Positions 1-9,453 of a DNA stretch of 56,520 bases are shown in pieces. The position numbers were made by a program, and so were the translations under genes. The notes under the pieces are model-generated. The model saw only the letters and a program-made list of their open reading frames with translations. It was not told the origin of the DNA and searched no databases. This DNA comes from UBA2330 sp035443185 (GTDB lineage: Bacteria; Bacteroidota; Ignavibacteria; Tepidaquicellales; Tepidaquicellaceae): assembly GCA_035443185.1 (NCBI GenBank), contig DAORRV010000012.1:1-56520 (forward strand). Reading direction: 5' to 3'. Position 1 is the stretch's first letter; the number at the start of each line of letters is the position of its first letter.

Positions 1-37
1 CCTTAAATCCGAATAATCCGTGATTCAGACACTTACC

Positions 38-68
38 AAACCGCCGCAGGTATCCGAGGCGGGTTTTT
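38..68 (+). terminator. Possible intrinsic terminator at left edge
   Basis: A short GC-rich stem (CCGCC at 41-45 with GGCGG at 58-62, extended by AAA/TTT with one bulged G) is followed by TTTTT at 64-68. It would end a plus-strand transcript entering from the left. The remaining bases of 1-122 show nothing else recognisable. The stem is short, so this is tentative. Confidence 0.4.
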
Positions 69-122
69 GATTGATTAAAATAATAACTTTCCGACGGCTG
101 AAAGTAAAAAATCCATTCAAAA

Positions 123-1319
123 TTAGAGATCTCTTGACCAAAGTATTTTACCCGAATTTATATCAAGGCATACAGCTTTCAGCATAAAAATGAATATAAG
201 TTTATTGTCAGCGTATGCAACTCTCATAGTACTCAGATCGGGATTTCCTTTTGAAAAAACCATTTCGAATCCCGATTGATCAAGTGCTTTATCCGGATCT
301 CTAAAGATATTATCAAGAACTGTTTCCCATTGCAGCGATGGGGAATAATTTTCATCAAATTTTACTTTTGATATTAGGACTTTTGCCTGATCAGTAACAT
401 CAGTCCGGCTTAATATAAAAATACTTTTGTCATTAGTAATAATCTGACCCTTTGCAAATGAATATTCGGGCTCGGTCTTACGTGAAATTCTTAAAGGATT
501 TTTTTTCGAAACGGATTCTTTGAATTCATTACTTAGTAAATATTCTTCGGGCATTTCAGTTTCAGTAGAACTTTTAATGATTTCTCCTTTCAGAAACGAT
601 GGTTCATCAAAATCTTTATTTACATACTTAAACCGGGTTCTCGGATTTCCGGATAAATAAACTACTTCATTGTTATTCAGATAAACTGAAGATGTCAAAA
701 CATTTTCATCATAACGGATATTCATTATGGATGATGTGATTTTTTCAGCTTTCAGAGTGACAGGATCGATAGAGTAAAGATATCCGGAATTGTCGGAGAT
801 AACAGGCATGCCAATTGAATTATCGAAGCCGTAAAATTTTTGAATGCTGTTCCATTCGGGTTTGCTTATGTTATTCTGCAGAAAAGGATTTGCGTCTGTT
901 ACCATTTTTTCAGTTACAATAATATCAAGCGTTACGGGATCCCTTGCATGAAAACCCAATTCACTGTCAATACTTTTATACCATAATTTACTTTTTGTCA
1001 TACCGAGTAAAATACATTCATTTTCTCTTATTTCTCCGAGTTCAAGTCTTTTCAATAATTCACCGGTATTTAGATCATAACTTGATAATCTGAACTCTGT
1101 ATATCCCGTTATGTTTCTGATGCCTCCGTTATCGGATTTTGAAGTTGCCTGAAAAATTTCTTCCTTTACCACTAAAGCAAATTTCCCGTTACTTTCGGAA
1201 ATTACAACTTCCTTCATATCATCACAACTGTCTTTCATCACATTTTTTTTCATGGGGTTGCAGGAAATAAAAATCAGTGAAAGAAAAAGAATAAAATAAA
1301 CAGATAGTTTTTTTTTCAT
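123..1319 (-). CDS. Putative lipoprotein with PQQ-like repeat character
   Basis: This 398-residue protein starts with a lipoprotein signal: a charged MKKK, a hydrophobic stretch and a lipobox ending in Cys20 (FISC). The rest is beta-rich. The last residues (CLDINSGKILWSRDL) resemble a PQQ/WD-type propeller strand, and an internal stretch has the form 'YSIDPVTLKAEKI'. I infer an envelope-anchored beta-propeller-like protein; I cannot name a family or ligand. It lies 9 bp downstream of another minus-strand lipoprotein gene, so the two are probably cotranscribed. The ATG start fits the signal peptide. No catalytic motif is visible. A genus-restricted hypothetical protein is equally possible. Confidence 0.75.
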   Translation of the reverse strand: MKKKLSVYFILFLSLIFISCNPMKKNVMKDSCDDMKEVVISESNGKFALVVKEEIFQATSKSDNGGIRNITGYTEFRLSSYDLNTGELLKRLELGEIRENECILLGMTKSKLWYKSIDSELGFHARDPVTLDIIVTEKMVTDANPFLQNNISKPEWNSIQKFYGFDNSIGMPVISDNSGYLYSIDPVTLKAEKITSSIMNIRYDENVLTSSVYLNNNEVVYLSGNPRTRFKYVNKDFDEPSFLKGEIIKSSTETEMPEEYLLSNEFKESVSKKNPLRISRKTEPEYSFAKGQIITNDKSIFILSRTDVTDQAKVLISKVKFDENYSPSLQWETVLDNIFRDPDKALDQSGFEMVFSKGNPDLSTMRVAYADNKLIFIFMLKAVCLDINSGKILWSRDL

Positions 1320-1328
1320 ATAATCAAA

Positions 1329-2066
1329 TTATAATTTACCATTGTTAATCTTTTGATAAGTGTTTTTCAGATCATCCTGAATTACGAAAGCTTCTCCGCC
1401 TTCTTTGGTTTCTAAAACAAATTCTTCATCTAAAACTTTAACTTCGTATTTCCATCCGGACGGTAATTTAATTTTGCTGTTCAGCGTTTTCAGATCTTCT
1501 ATTTTCAGATCAGGATCTGTGATCATTGCAAAGCTCTGCATAATGTAGTGAATGTCACCGTTGATAAGCAGATAGACCTCTGTTCCTTTATTAAAAATAT
1601 ACTGAGTCTGGCGGTTTACTTTGTTTTCGACGTAAGGTTCGCTTTCTCCTGCAAGCAATGTCTTGATCTTCAGCGGAAGCACAGCACGTTTCACCATTTC
1701 CAGACCTCCTATTTTTTCCTTAGGCGGAGGTTCATTAAATTGTCCGATCTTATTCATCAAAAAAACCCTTGGTCCGTTCATAATTATTTTCTTTGCATCC
1801 AATTCTTTGGCAAGCTTTTCCGGATCGATAACTGACCATACCTCCTGCGGACAATCATTGCAGCCAAGAGTATTGTAAACAGCAGCTTCGAGATCTGTTA
1901 CATTTCCTTTCACAACAAATATTTCACAATACCTCTGACCATACACTTCTACAGAAGCTACTGGATTTTGATTTTCAATAGAAATATTTTTGGTATTATT
2001 TTCTGAATCTTTGCAAGATGTAATTAAGATACCGGCAGCTAAACAGGTCAATATTGTTTTTAACAT
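1329..2066 (-). CDS. Putative lipoprotein with a CxxC motif, unknown function
   Basis: This 245-residue protein has a lipoprotein signal with lipobox ITSC (Cys18). After a low-complexity linker there is a Cys at 47 and a CNDC motif at about 69-72. The CxxC could bind a metal, form a disulfide or be redox active, but no thioredoxin-like context is evident. The C-terminal half (about 130-245) is mixed alpha/beta with many Lys and Glu. The gene is immediately upstream of the propeller-like lipoprotein gene (9-bp gap), suggesting one envelope-associated operon. I do not recognise the family. Confidence 0.75.
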   Translation of the reverse strand: MLKTILTCLAAGILITSCKDSENNTKNISIENQNPVASVEVYGQRYCEIFVVKGNVTDLEAAVYNTLGCNDCPQEVWSVIDPEKLAKELDAKKIIMNGPRVFLMNKIGQFNEPPPKEKIGGLEMVKRAVLPLKIKTLLAGESEPYVENKVNRQTQYIFNKGTEVYLLINGDIHYIMQSFAMITDPDLKIEDLKTLNSKIKLPSGWKYEVKVLDEEFVLETKEGGEAFVIQDDLKNTYQKINNGKL

Positions 2067-2190
2067 GAGATTGTTTTATTTAAATGTTAAAATCTTCACA
2101 GCAAATTTTTATGCTTCCAATCTGAAGATTGTAAACAAGCAGCTTTTTGAAATTCTAAACTTGAAATTTTAAACTAATCACTGATTAAAT

Positions 2191-4749
2191 TTATTTTATC
2201 AAAACCATTTGCTTTGTCTCAATAAATTCACCTGCACTCAGCCTGTAAAAATAAACCCCGCTTGAATAATTACTTCCGTCAAACTCTACTGAATATTTTC
2301 CCGCTCCTTGCTTTTCATTTACAAGTACAGCTATTTCATTTCCCAAAACATCAAACACTAATAGCTTCGCATTACCCGTAACTCGTAACTCGTAATTTAT
2401 AACTGTCTTTGGGTTGAATGGATTCGGATAATTTTGATTTAATTTAAATGCAGAAGGAATAGAACTTTGATTCTGAGAAATACCGGTAACCGGTAAAATA
2501 ATTTTGTAAGCACTTCTGCCGTGAGTCCAGACCACTAAAGTTCTTGACGGTGCATGAAATGTAAGATCGTGACATGGTACATTTGAAGGAATACCTGCTG
2601 ACAAAATATTCCAATGTGCTCCGAGATTAGTGGAATACATTACGTTTATGTCAGTGGCAATGTAAAGAGTATTTGAAATTTCCGGATCGATGATGACATC
2701 ATTTACCGGTGCATCAGGAAGATTACCGGAAATGGAATTCCATGTATCACCAAAATTGGTCGTTCTGAAAATATGCGAACCTGTCGAATCTACTTTATAA
2801 CCTGACAGAGTAACATAACAGACATTTGCAGAGTCGGGATGTACTGCGACTCTCGTGATCCATCTGTAAGGAAGTCCGGAATTAATTTTTGTCCAGTTAC
2901 TTCCTGCGTCAGTTGTTCTCCAGACATTTGCATCATCAGTACCGCAGTAGATGACATTTGGGTCTGACTTTGCGGCGTCTACAGTTGTGATGGTTCCGAG
3001 ATTTGCAGTATGTCCGTTTGTAAGATCAGGACTGATCGCAGTCCATGACTGCATACCGTTTGTAGTTTTATGAATTTTATATGTCCCGCAGTAAAGAGTC
3101 TGCGGATCATTTTTATCCATTACATATGGTGTCATCCAGTTTGTGTACTGAAGATCAAGACCGCCTGTAGCCGATGTAAAAGAATTTCCGCCGTTCACAG
3201 ATCTGCCGAGTCCGCCTGACTGGGAAGAAGCATACACTTTCTGAGGATCATTATAATCGACAAGACAATAAAATCCGTCACCCCCGTAAATTAAATTCCA
3301 ATTTTCAAAATTAGATGTTGCTCTTATAGTTCCATTATCCTGAGTCCCACCGAGAATATCATCGGGATTATTGAAATTTATTTCACCTGCATAAAACTGA
3401 GTAATTGGTAATGTTGTACTTTCACTCCAGCTCGATCCTCCGTCAGTAGAATAATCAATCCCGCCGTCATTACCGACTACTATATAATTTGGATTTGAAA
3501 CAGAGAATGCTGCTGCATGCTGATCGACATGAGAGGTAGGAGGGAAACCAAATGATGCACCGCCGTTAATTGATAATTCCATTGAGAGACCTCCGCAAAA
3601 AAGTTTATCAGGATTGGAAGGATCGACTTTACAGATCCTGTTGAACCATGCATAATTTGATGAACCTGCAACTGAGGAATTTATTAAAGTCCACAAAGTA
3701 CCGCCGTTAGTGGTTTTATAGAGACCTCTCGAAAAACCGTTTGAATTTGAAGTAAGAGCATAAATATAATTTGGATCAGAAGCAGAAATATCAAAAGATA
3801 TTCTGCCGAGATTATTATCATTAAATGGAAATCCGTTTTGCACCTGCTGCCAGTTCGCACCTGAATTTGCGGTCACATACATTCCCGAAAATCTCCCGCC
3901 GTATTTTATGTAATCTTCTCTGCGTTGTCTTTCCCACATTGCCGCATATACTTTTGAAGGATTAGATGGATCGACACTTACGTCTATTGCACCGACTGAA
4001 TCTGAAAGATATAAACTTCTCTGCCAGCTCTGACCGCCATTAATGGATTTATAAATTCCGCGCTGTTCATTTTTTCTTCTGGTCCAGCCGCCTGCTGCTG
4101 CATATACTTCCTGAGTATTCTGAGGATTGACGGAAATATTTCCAATAGAAAATGAACTGTCGAGTCCGATGAAATTCCAGCTGCTGCCGCCATCAGTTGA
4201 TTTAAAAACACCTGTGCCGGGATAATAACTTCTGAGAGAATTTGATTCACCTGTTCCGCAATAAATAATATCAGGATTAACAGGATCAATTGCGACTGCT
4301 CCGATGGAGGAAGTATTTTGTCCGTCAAATACACTGACCCAGCTCTGGCAAAAATCAGTTGATTTCCATAGACCGCCGTTTGCTGTACCGGTATAAACGA
4401 TCTGCGGATTAGTCGGATGGATGGCAATGGTCGTGATCCTGCCTTCTATATTCGTTGGTCCGGCAAGATTCCAACCAGTTGTATTACCGGGAAATTCTGA
4501 TCGCATATTTTTTTTAACATACTCTACAGATTTTAAATATTCTTCATGTGGAATTTCATCAAACGGAAATGCTCTTTGCTTTTCCATCCAGTCATCAGAT
4601 GGAATGAACTTATCGGTAAATTCAGAAATACCGAGGTAAGAATTTTCTGCATAAGTAGTTTCTACGGAAGAATTATTTTCATTATACAGTAAATAAATGC
4701 CTGTAAGCACAAAGACTGTAAAAAATATTATGTAAAAAAATTTTCTCAA
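2191..4749 (-). CDS. Secreted sortilin/BNR-type beta-propeller protein with type IX sorting domain
   Basis: This 852-residue protein begins at a TTG with an N-terminal signal or anchor segment (residues 1-22). Residues of about 90-740 hold many copies of the BNR/sortilin pattern, such as 'STDGGSSW', 'TTNGGTLW' and 'TTDAGSNW', alternating with 'DPSNPD' or 'DPVNPD' segments. This is typical of Vps10/exo-alpha-sialidase-like propellers of unknown substrate. The last 82 residues, from about 771, form the Por-type C-terminal sorting domain (NYPNPFNP ... GVYFYRL ... MVLIK), which directs export through the type IX system and attachment to the surface. No sialidase catalytic residues can be assigned. 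In the sorting domain, residues 783-792 (VINYELRVTG) are encoded by a repeat-like DNA word (see the repeat at 2373-2404). The next upstream gene, an antiporter, is 21 bp away. Confidence 0.88.
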   Translation of the reverse strand: MRKFFYIIFFTVFVLTGIYLLYNENNSSVETTYAENSYLGISEFTDKFIPSDDWMEKQRAFPFDEIPHEEYLKSVEYVKKNMRSEFPGNTTGWNLAGPTNIEGRITTIAIHPTNPQIVYTGTANGGLWKSTDFCQSWVSVFDGQNTSSIGAVAIDPVNPDIIYCGTGESNSLRSYYPGTGVFKSTDGGSSWNFIGLDSSFSIGNISVNPQNTQEVYAAAGGWTRRKNEQRGIYKSINGGQSWQRSLYLSDSVGAIDVSVDPSNPSKVYAAMWERQRREDYIKYGGRFSGMYVTANSGANWQQVQNGFPFNDNNLGRISFDISASDPNYIYALTSNSNGFSRGLYKTTNGGTLWTLINSSVAGSSNYAWFNRICKVDPSNPDKLFCGGLSMELSINGGASFGFPPTSHVDQHAAAFSVSNPNYIVVGNDGGIDYSTDGGSSWSESTTLPITQFYAGEINFNNPDDILGGTQDNGTIRATSNFENWNLIYGGDGFYCLVDYNDPQKVYASSQSGGLGRSVNGGNSFTSATGGLDLQYTNWMTPYVMDKNDPQTLYCGTYKIHKTTNGMQSWTAISPDLTNGHTANLGTITTVDAAKSDPNVIYCGTDDANVWRTTDAGSNWTKINSGLPYRWITRVAVHPDSANVCYVTLSGYKVDSTGSHIFRTTNFGDTWNSISGNLPDAPVNDVIIDPEISNTLYIATDINVMYSTNLGAHWNILSAGIPSNVPCHDLTFHAPSRTLVVWTHGRSAYKIILPVTGISQNQSSIPSAFKLNQNYPNPFNPKTVINYELRVTGNAKLLVFDVLGNEIAVLVNEKQGAGKYSVEFDGSNYSSGVYFYRLSAGEFIETKQMVLIK
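2373..2404 (-). repeat. Short tandem TTACGAG-type repeat inside a sorting-domain coding region
   Basis: On the minus strand the DNA reads as tandem near-copies of a nine-base word (ATTACGAGT, TTACGAGTT, TTACGGG). It encodes NYELRVTG within the sorting domain of the overlapping gene. The word resembles the AATTANGAATTA-type repeats in intergenic regions of this window. Its length matches the corresponding part of the other sorting domain in the window, so the reading frame is kept. Confidence 0.5.
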
Positions 4750-4770
4750 AATAATAGTTGATTAAAATAG

Positions 4771-6345
4771 TTATGCAGCGATTGATTTTTTATCATACTT
4801 TGAAAATGCCCATTTCAGTGCAGGCGGAGTAATGAATGTAGTAAGTATGACTACAATAATGACAGATGAGAACATTGCATTATCGAGTACTCCGATACTT
4901 TTACCTATACTGGCAAAGATCAGTCCGACTTCACCTCTTGGGATCATACCGATTCCGATTATTTTTTTATCCATTCCTTTTGCAAAAATTCCGCATAATG
5001 CTTTTCCAATAACAGCAGCAATGGTTAAGAGTAAAGAAACTCCGAGAATATTGACATCCAGAAAAACAGAAAGATCGACCTGCATTCCCATGATGACAAA
5101 AAAGACCGGAGCGAAGATCGCTTCGATAGGTTCGATAACACTTTTCACGGATTTGGCATCATCTCCCGGAATGTCATTAAAATATTCTTCTTTGATAATC
5201 AGCCCGGCTGCGAAAGCTCCGACTATACTTGCAAGTCCGATACTGTCGCTGATCCAAGCCATCAGCAGCATCATTGCAAACGGAAACAGAATACTTATAT
5301 TTTTTCCCTGAACAAGTGAAGCGAGTTTAATCTGCTTCCGTAAATATTGTTTACCTATAAAAAATGTCAGACTCAGAAATATGAGAGCTTTCAGAGTGAT
5401 CAGAAAAATATTCCCTATCTGTACTTCGCCGCTTTCAATGATCCCTGCGACAACAGCTAAAATTATGAGTCCGAGTACATCGTCAATGACAGCAGCTCCG
5501 AGTACAAGCTTTGCCTCAGGTACATGCATTCTCTTCATGTCTTTAAAAACCCTCGCTGTGATTCCTATACTGGTAGCGGATAAAGTAGCGCCAATAAATA
5601 AGTACAGATTAGTACCGCCATCCGGGAAGAGGAGCATAGTCGAAATATATCCAAGTATAAGCGGAGCCAGCACACCGATCAATGCAGCGACAAGCGCTGA
5701 TCCTCCTACTTCAAACATTTCCTCAAAGCTCGTTTCAAGCCCTACAAGAAAAAGTAATATCAAAACTCCAAATCCTGAAAAAAGTAAAATGATCTGTACA
5801 AATAAATTATCCCTTGCGAAAGTAGGACTGGTAAGGATCTCTGAAAGTTCATTTCCGATCCCGCCTTTTTCATAATCTTCAATCGTTAGATTTTTATTTA
5901 TTGCCTCATCCCACGTAATATTTCCTGACACACCGCTCTGAACAATTTCATTTACTTTATCCTGATGTCTTAGTAAAAACATCACCGGATTATTCAACTG
6001 ATACAATATCAATCCAAGTAATACACCTAACATCAGCTCACCAAGTACTTCCGGCTGATTAAATTTTTTGGCAAGAAATCTTCTGCCGATCACAGCTCCA
6101 ATTATTATCAGAAAAAGTATCAGATATATCTCTGCAAATTTATCTCCGTGACTTTCAGATTCTTTGTGTTCAGTTTCATCTGCTTTTTCAGTTAGAGGCT
6201 TTTCATCTTTGTATTCCGCTGCCAGTTCAGTTCTATCAGTTGTATTTTCTGAACTTTCAGACTCATTATATGAAAAAGCATTTATGGAAAATAAAATTAT
6301 TAATACAAATGGAAGTAAAGGGAGGATTAATTTTTTTAACTTCAT
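4771..6345 (-). CDS. CPA2-family cation:proton antiporter
   Basis: This 524-residue polytopic membrane protein belongs to the monovalent cation:proton antiporter-2 family (KefB/NapA-like). About a dozen hydrophobic segments run from residue 80 to 510. The key motif is VIDDVLGLIIL at about 288-298, where the paired Asp residues match the ion-binding DD of electrogenic Na+/H+ exchangers. The protein starts with a signal-like segment (1-25) and then an acidic, low-complexity stretch to about residue 70, unusual for the family. It ends soon after the last membrane segment, so there is no C-terminal RCK/TrkA nucleotide-binding domain. It sits 16 bp downstream of the hydrolase gene in a minus-strand run. 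It probably exchanges Na+ or K+ for protons; the ion cannot be told from the sequence. Confidence 0.9.
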   Translation of the reverse strand: MKLKKLILPLLPFVLIILFSINAFSYNESESSENTTDRTELAAEYKDEKPLTEKADETEHKESESHGDKFAEIYLILFLIIIGAVIGRRFLAKKFNQPEVLGELMLGVLLGLILYQLNNPVMFLLRHQDKVNEIVQSGVSGNITWDEAINKNLTIEDYEKGGIGNELSEILTSPTFARDNLFVQIILLFSGFGVLILLFLVGLETSFEEMFEVGGSALVAALIGVLAPLILGYISTMLLFPDGGTNLYLFIGATLSATSIGITARVFKDMKRMHVPEAKLVLGAAVIDDVLGLIILAVVAGIIESGEVQIGNIFLITLKALIFLSLTFFIGKQYLRKQIKLASLVQGKNISILFPFAMMLLMAWISDSIGLASIVGAFAAGLIIKEEYFNDIPGDDAKSVKSVIEPIEAIFAPVFFVIMGMQVDLSVFLDVNILGVSLLLTIAAVIGKALCGIFAKGMDKKIIGIGMIPRGEVGLIFASIGKSIGVLDNAMFSSVIIVVILTTFITPPALKWAFSKYDKKSIAA

Positions 6346-6361
6346 ATTTTTAGAAAGCTTT

Positions 6362-7213
6362 TCATTTTATAAATTCAATAACCTTCAAAATTACTTCTTC
6401 AAGTGCCGGAGTCGATCCTTCGAACGGATGAACAGCTCCAAAAGTATGACCGGTGTTTTCAATTAATTTAAGTTCAAAAAGATCCTTGTTACTTCTGCTG
6501 TAAAGATCTTCTGCATTTGAGTAATCAACTGTAATGTCCTGAGTACCGTGAATGATAAGCGCAGGCACTCCAATCTTTGATACGGCATTCTGAATATCCA
6601 GACGATCTTTGTTTTTTTCCAGATCTTCAATAAGTGTATAATCCATCCGCATGATCTGGTTTGTACGAGTATTCAGGACTTCAAAAAACCCTGCTTCTTC
6701 CCATTTGGATTTTAACATCTCACTGTATCTGTCAAAGGAACAGACTGAAGACAGCACGACAAGCTTGTTTATCCGTTCATCTTCGGCGGTTTTTAAAATG
6801 GCAATACCTCCGCCTCTGGAATGTCCGAGTATAGTAATGTTTTCTGTGTCAATTTTAAGTTCATCAGAATTAGCATAAAGATAATCGATGACAGAACCAG
6901 TGTCGTCGAGTTCTCGTGAAAAAGTATTTTTCGCAAAGAGATCAAGACGTGTGAAATCACTTTGTTCGTCTTCATTTTCACCTGTACCATTATAGGAATA
7001 ATTAAAAGCGACCGTACAAAATCCTTCATTCGAAATTCTTTCCATCATATAAGGAAAACATCCCCAGTCTTTAAAGCCTTTAAATCCATGACAAAGAATT
7101 ACAACCGGTAATTTTTTATTTTCTTTTAAATCTGCAGGAAAACGTATATCAGTATTGAGTTCGTCTCCGTGTACATTTTTTATTTTTAGGGAAAGTTTTT
7201 TTATATCAGACAT
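6362..7213 (-). CDS. Alpha/beta hydrolase (dienelactone hydrolase/S9-S33-like)
   Basis: This 283-residue cytosolic protein has the alpha/beta-hydrolase layout. It has an oxyanion-hole segment HGFKGFKDWG at about 42-51 and a nucleophile elbow GHSRGGG with Ser132. A late Asp lies in HGTQDITV and a His in ENTGHTFGAVHP, completing a plausible Ser-Asp-His triad. The HGFKGFKD pattern is common in small bacterial acyl-esterases or peptidase-like hydrolases of unknown substrate. It is closely packed with its neighbours: a 6-bp gap to the upstream acetyltransferase and 16 bp to the antiporter. No signal peptide is visible. The fold is clear and the substrate is unknown. Confidence 0.9.
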   Translation of the reverse strand: MSDIKKLSLKIKNVHGDELNTDIRFPADLKENKKLPVVILCHGFKGFKDWGCFPYMMERISNEGFCTVAFNYSYNGTGENEDEQSDFTRLDLFAKNTFSRELDDTGSVIDYLYANSDELKIDTENITILGHSRGGGIAILKTAEDERINKLVVLSSVCSFDRYSEMLKSKWEEAGFFEVLNTRTNQIMRMDYTLIEDLEKNKDRLDIQNAVSKIGVPALIIHGTQDITVDYSNAEDLYSRSNKDLFELKLIENTGHTFGAVHPFEGSTPALEEVILKVIEFIK

Positions 7214-7219
7214 TTAATT

Positions 7220-7666
7220 TTATTTTTTAATATTCATTAACATAACAACATGCTCTCCGAGTCCTTCAGGAGTAAATACACCGCCGTGTCTTTTCATTCC
7301 GAATTTTTCATAAAATCCTTCGGCAGTGGTGCGTGCATTACACCAAAATATCAAACCATTTTTTTCCTCAACATATTTAATACATTCATTCATTAGAATT
7401 ACCCCAAGCCCTTTACCTCTGCAGCTTTCCGAAGTTGCCATTCCCCTGAGTCGCCATGCTTCTTCTTCGGCATTATCCTTTAATCTGTGTTTATATAAAG
7501 AAGCTATTCCGCAAAGTTCATTATTTATATATGCACCGAGATGAATTGAATCAGGATTTTCATCATCTTCATAAACGAGTTCGTCAGCATTCTGATGAGG
7601 TCTTAAAATAATTTGTCTCAAAGGTCTTGTCCCGGCAGCGGTTATCTTTTTTATTTCTACATTCAT
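7220..7666 (-). CDS. GNAT family N-acetyltransferase
   Basis: This 148-residue protein is close to the usual single-domain GNAT length. The acetyl-CoA binding signature is visible as GMATSESCRGKGLGVILM at about 76-93, containing the R/QxxGxG/A loop (RGKGLG). This is followed by NARTTAEGFYEKFGMKRHG, the typical terminal strand-helix ('FYEKFGF') of the fold. It probably moves an acetyl group from acetyl-CoA to a small molecule or protein amine; the acceptor cannot be predicted. Six bases separate it from both the upstream TPR gene and the downstream hydrolase gene, so the three are probably cotranscribed. Confidence 0.88.
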   Translation of the reverse strand: MNVEIKKITAAGTRPLRQIILRPHQNADELVYEDDENPDSIHLGAYINNELCGIASLYKHRLKDNAEEEAWRLRGMATSESCRGKGLGVILMNECIKYVEEKNGLIFWCNARTTAEGFYEKFGMKRHGGVFTPEGLGEHVVMLMNIKK

Positions 7667-7672
7667 AAATTT

Positions 7673-9337
7673 TTACAGGTCTGTCATACTTAAAATTACA
7701 TCAGCATTTATCCATGCCTTTATAAATTCCTTATCCACTTCTTCAGCCTCAGTAATTTTTTCCTGAGCCAGAAGAGATTCCTTTAATCCAAAAAGTCCTC
7801 TTCCATTGTGCGGATATTTTTTAAGTTCATCACGAAAGACTTTTTCTGCTTCTTCAAATTCTTCATTCTGATAAAGAGCTGCACCGAGCATCAGTCTGAC
7901 ACTCGGATAATAATCCGGCGGTTCATCATAATTTATTTTATCTTCTTTTGCAACGGCATCTTTAAAAAGTTTAATGGCATTATCTATTCTGTCTTCATTC
8001 AATGCGACATTAGCAAAAATTATATCCTGCATCATGCTGAGTATAAGAGCAGCTGGGGTTAAACCAATTATAACATCCTCAGTAATTTTTGATTTGAAAT
8101 TCAGAAATTCATTAAGGCAGTATCGTGTCTGATCCTGATTATCGTTTGAAGCAAATGCCAGTGCTTTACTATAATAATATATAGCAGAATACAGATTCAT
8201 AGACGTATCCGGAACCTGTGTATTAATTATATCATCCCATTTAGCAAAAGAAATATTTATCAAAAGTGGATTTGCATAAAAGCCTTCAAGCATCGGCATA
8301 TCTTTAAGATAAGGTTTCACATTATCTGCAATTTTATTTGCAGCGCTTATAGCTTCGATATAATTTCCTTCCATCATTCTTGAAACTGAAAGAAAATTTA
8401 TATTGTGATTGTAATACATTACCGGATAGATACCTTCGGGTTTATATTTTTTGATATAGTCCTCATCAGAATTTATAGCATTTATATTTGCAATGGATGC
8501 ACCTTCATAGTCACCGACCCTGAAAAAAATATGTGCAGGCATATGAACAAGATGACCGGCTGAAGGTACAAGGTCTTTCAGCAATTCAGCACTTGCAAGT
8601 GCACGTCCCGGATCATCTGAAGCTTCGACTGCATGGATATAATAATGATTTGCACCGGGATGTTTAGGATCTTTCTTGATCACGTTTTCAAGGACAAGAA
8701 TAATTTCTTCAGTTCCGTCTGCCGGCGTCCCGTCGGCATTCCAGTACTGCCAGGGCTTCAGGTTCATAAGACTTTCCGCATAGATAGCAGCAGCGTCGAG
8801 ATCGCCGGGATATTTTGTCATGACATCTTTCATTGCATAGCTGAATTCTTTGTCCTTTACAGACTGCTCAGTTTTATTTACATCTTCAGCATATCTTTTT
8901 GAAAGCGCATAAATAAAATCCTTTTCTTTTTTTGAAGAATTTACTGATAACTTTAATGCTTTTCTCACTGCATTATAAGCCTGCTTTCTTTGTAAACTGT
9001 CTGCAGGTAAGTTGATATTGGGACCGAGAGCGTATGCAATTCCCCAATAAGCCATAGCCATATCGGGATCCAGCTTTGCAGCCATTTTAAAAGATCTGAC
9101 GGCTTCATGATGATTGAATCCATAAACGAGAATTAATCCCTGATCGAAAAACTGTTGTGCCTTCTTACTGTCTGTCGTAACTTTATAATGATAATTTCCG
9201 AGACCTGGGATAATGACGGCGGGGTTCTTATCTTTTTTAACCTTAGTATTACCGGACATTTGATGATCCATTTGTGGATATAAATTTCCGGAAAGAAAAA
9301 ATAATATTATAACTGAAAAAATAATTTTCGCATTCAT
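7673..9337 (-). CDS. Secreted or periplasmic TPR-repeat protein
   Basis: This 554-residue protein carries a signal peptide (about 1-21) followed by a His/Met-rich short stretch (MDHQMSGN). Tetratricopeptide-type helical repeats begin with FFDQGLILVYGFNHHEAVRSF at about 64-84 and MAYWGIAYALGPN. Further TPR-like units appear near 230-290 and near 485-540 (the latter includes EEFEEAEKVFRDELKKYPHNG). The 'FxxGLxLxYGFNHxEAxRSF ... DPxMAMAYWG' signature occurs in a family of unannotated TPR proteins of many Gram-negative bacteria. The role is unknown. It may be a periplasmic scaffold, and the His/Met-rich N-terminus hints at metal contact, though that is inference. It is the first gene of the compact minus-strand run ending at the antiporter and propeller genes. 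Confidence 0.85.
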   Translation of the reverse strand: MNAKIIFSVIILFFLSGNLYPQMDHQMSGNTKVKKDKNPAVIIPGLGNYHYKVTTDSKKAQQFFDQGLILVYGFNHHEAVRSFKMAAKLDPDMAMAYWGIAYALGPNINLPADSLQRKQAYNAVRKALKLSVNSSKKEKDFIYALSKRYAEDVNKTEQSVKDKEFSYAMKDVMTKYPGDLDAAAIYAESLMNLKPWQYWNADGTPADGTEEIILVLENVIKKDPKHPGANHYYIHAVEASDDPGRALASAELLKDLVPSAGHLVHMPAHIFFRVGDYEGASIANINAINSDEDYIKKYKPEGIYPVMYYNHNINFLSVSRMMEGNYIEAISAANKIADNVKPYLKDMPMLEGFYANPLLINISFAKWDDIINTQVPDTSMNLYSAIYYYSKALAFASNDNQDQTRYCLNEFLNFKSKITEDVIIGLTPAALILSMMQDIIFANVALNEDRIDNAIKLFKDAVAKEDKINYDEPPDYYPSVRLMLGAALYQNEEFEEAEKVFRDELKKYPHNGRGLFGLKESLLAQEKITEAEEVDKEFIKAWINADVILSMTDL

Positions 9338-9453
9338 AATATTTTTAATAAGTTTTGAAAAATAATTTTTAGACTAAATGAAGTTAAAATAGAATTCAGA
9401 ATCAAAAGAAGATTAACAGTTGCAACTAATCATGTGATCATAATTCTGACGGA

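Noticed and set aside
4832..5875. Plus-strand open frames of 159 and 164 codons inside the antiporter gene
   Set aside because: They lie wholly opposite a clear membrane protein gene, are low in complexity and show no domain; they are shadows of the opposite-strand coding bias.
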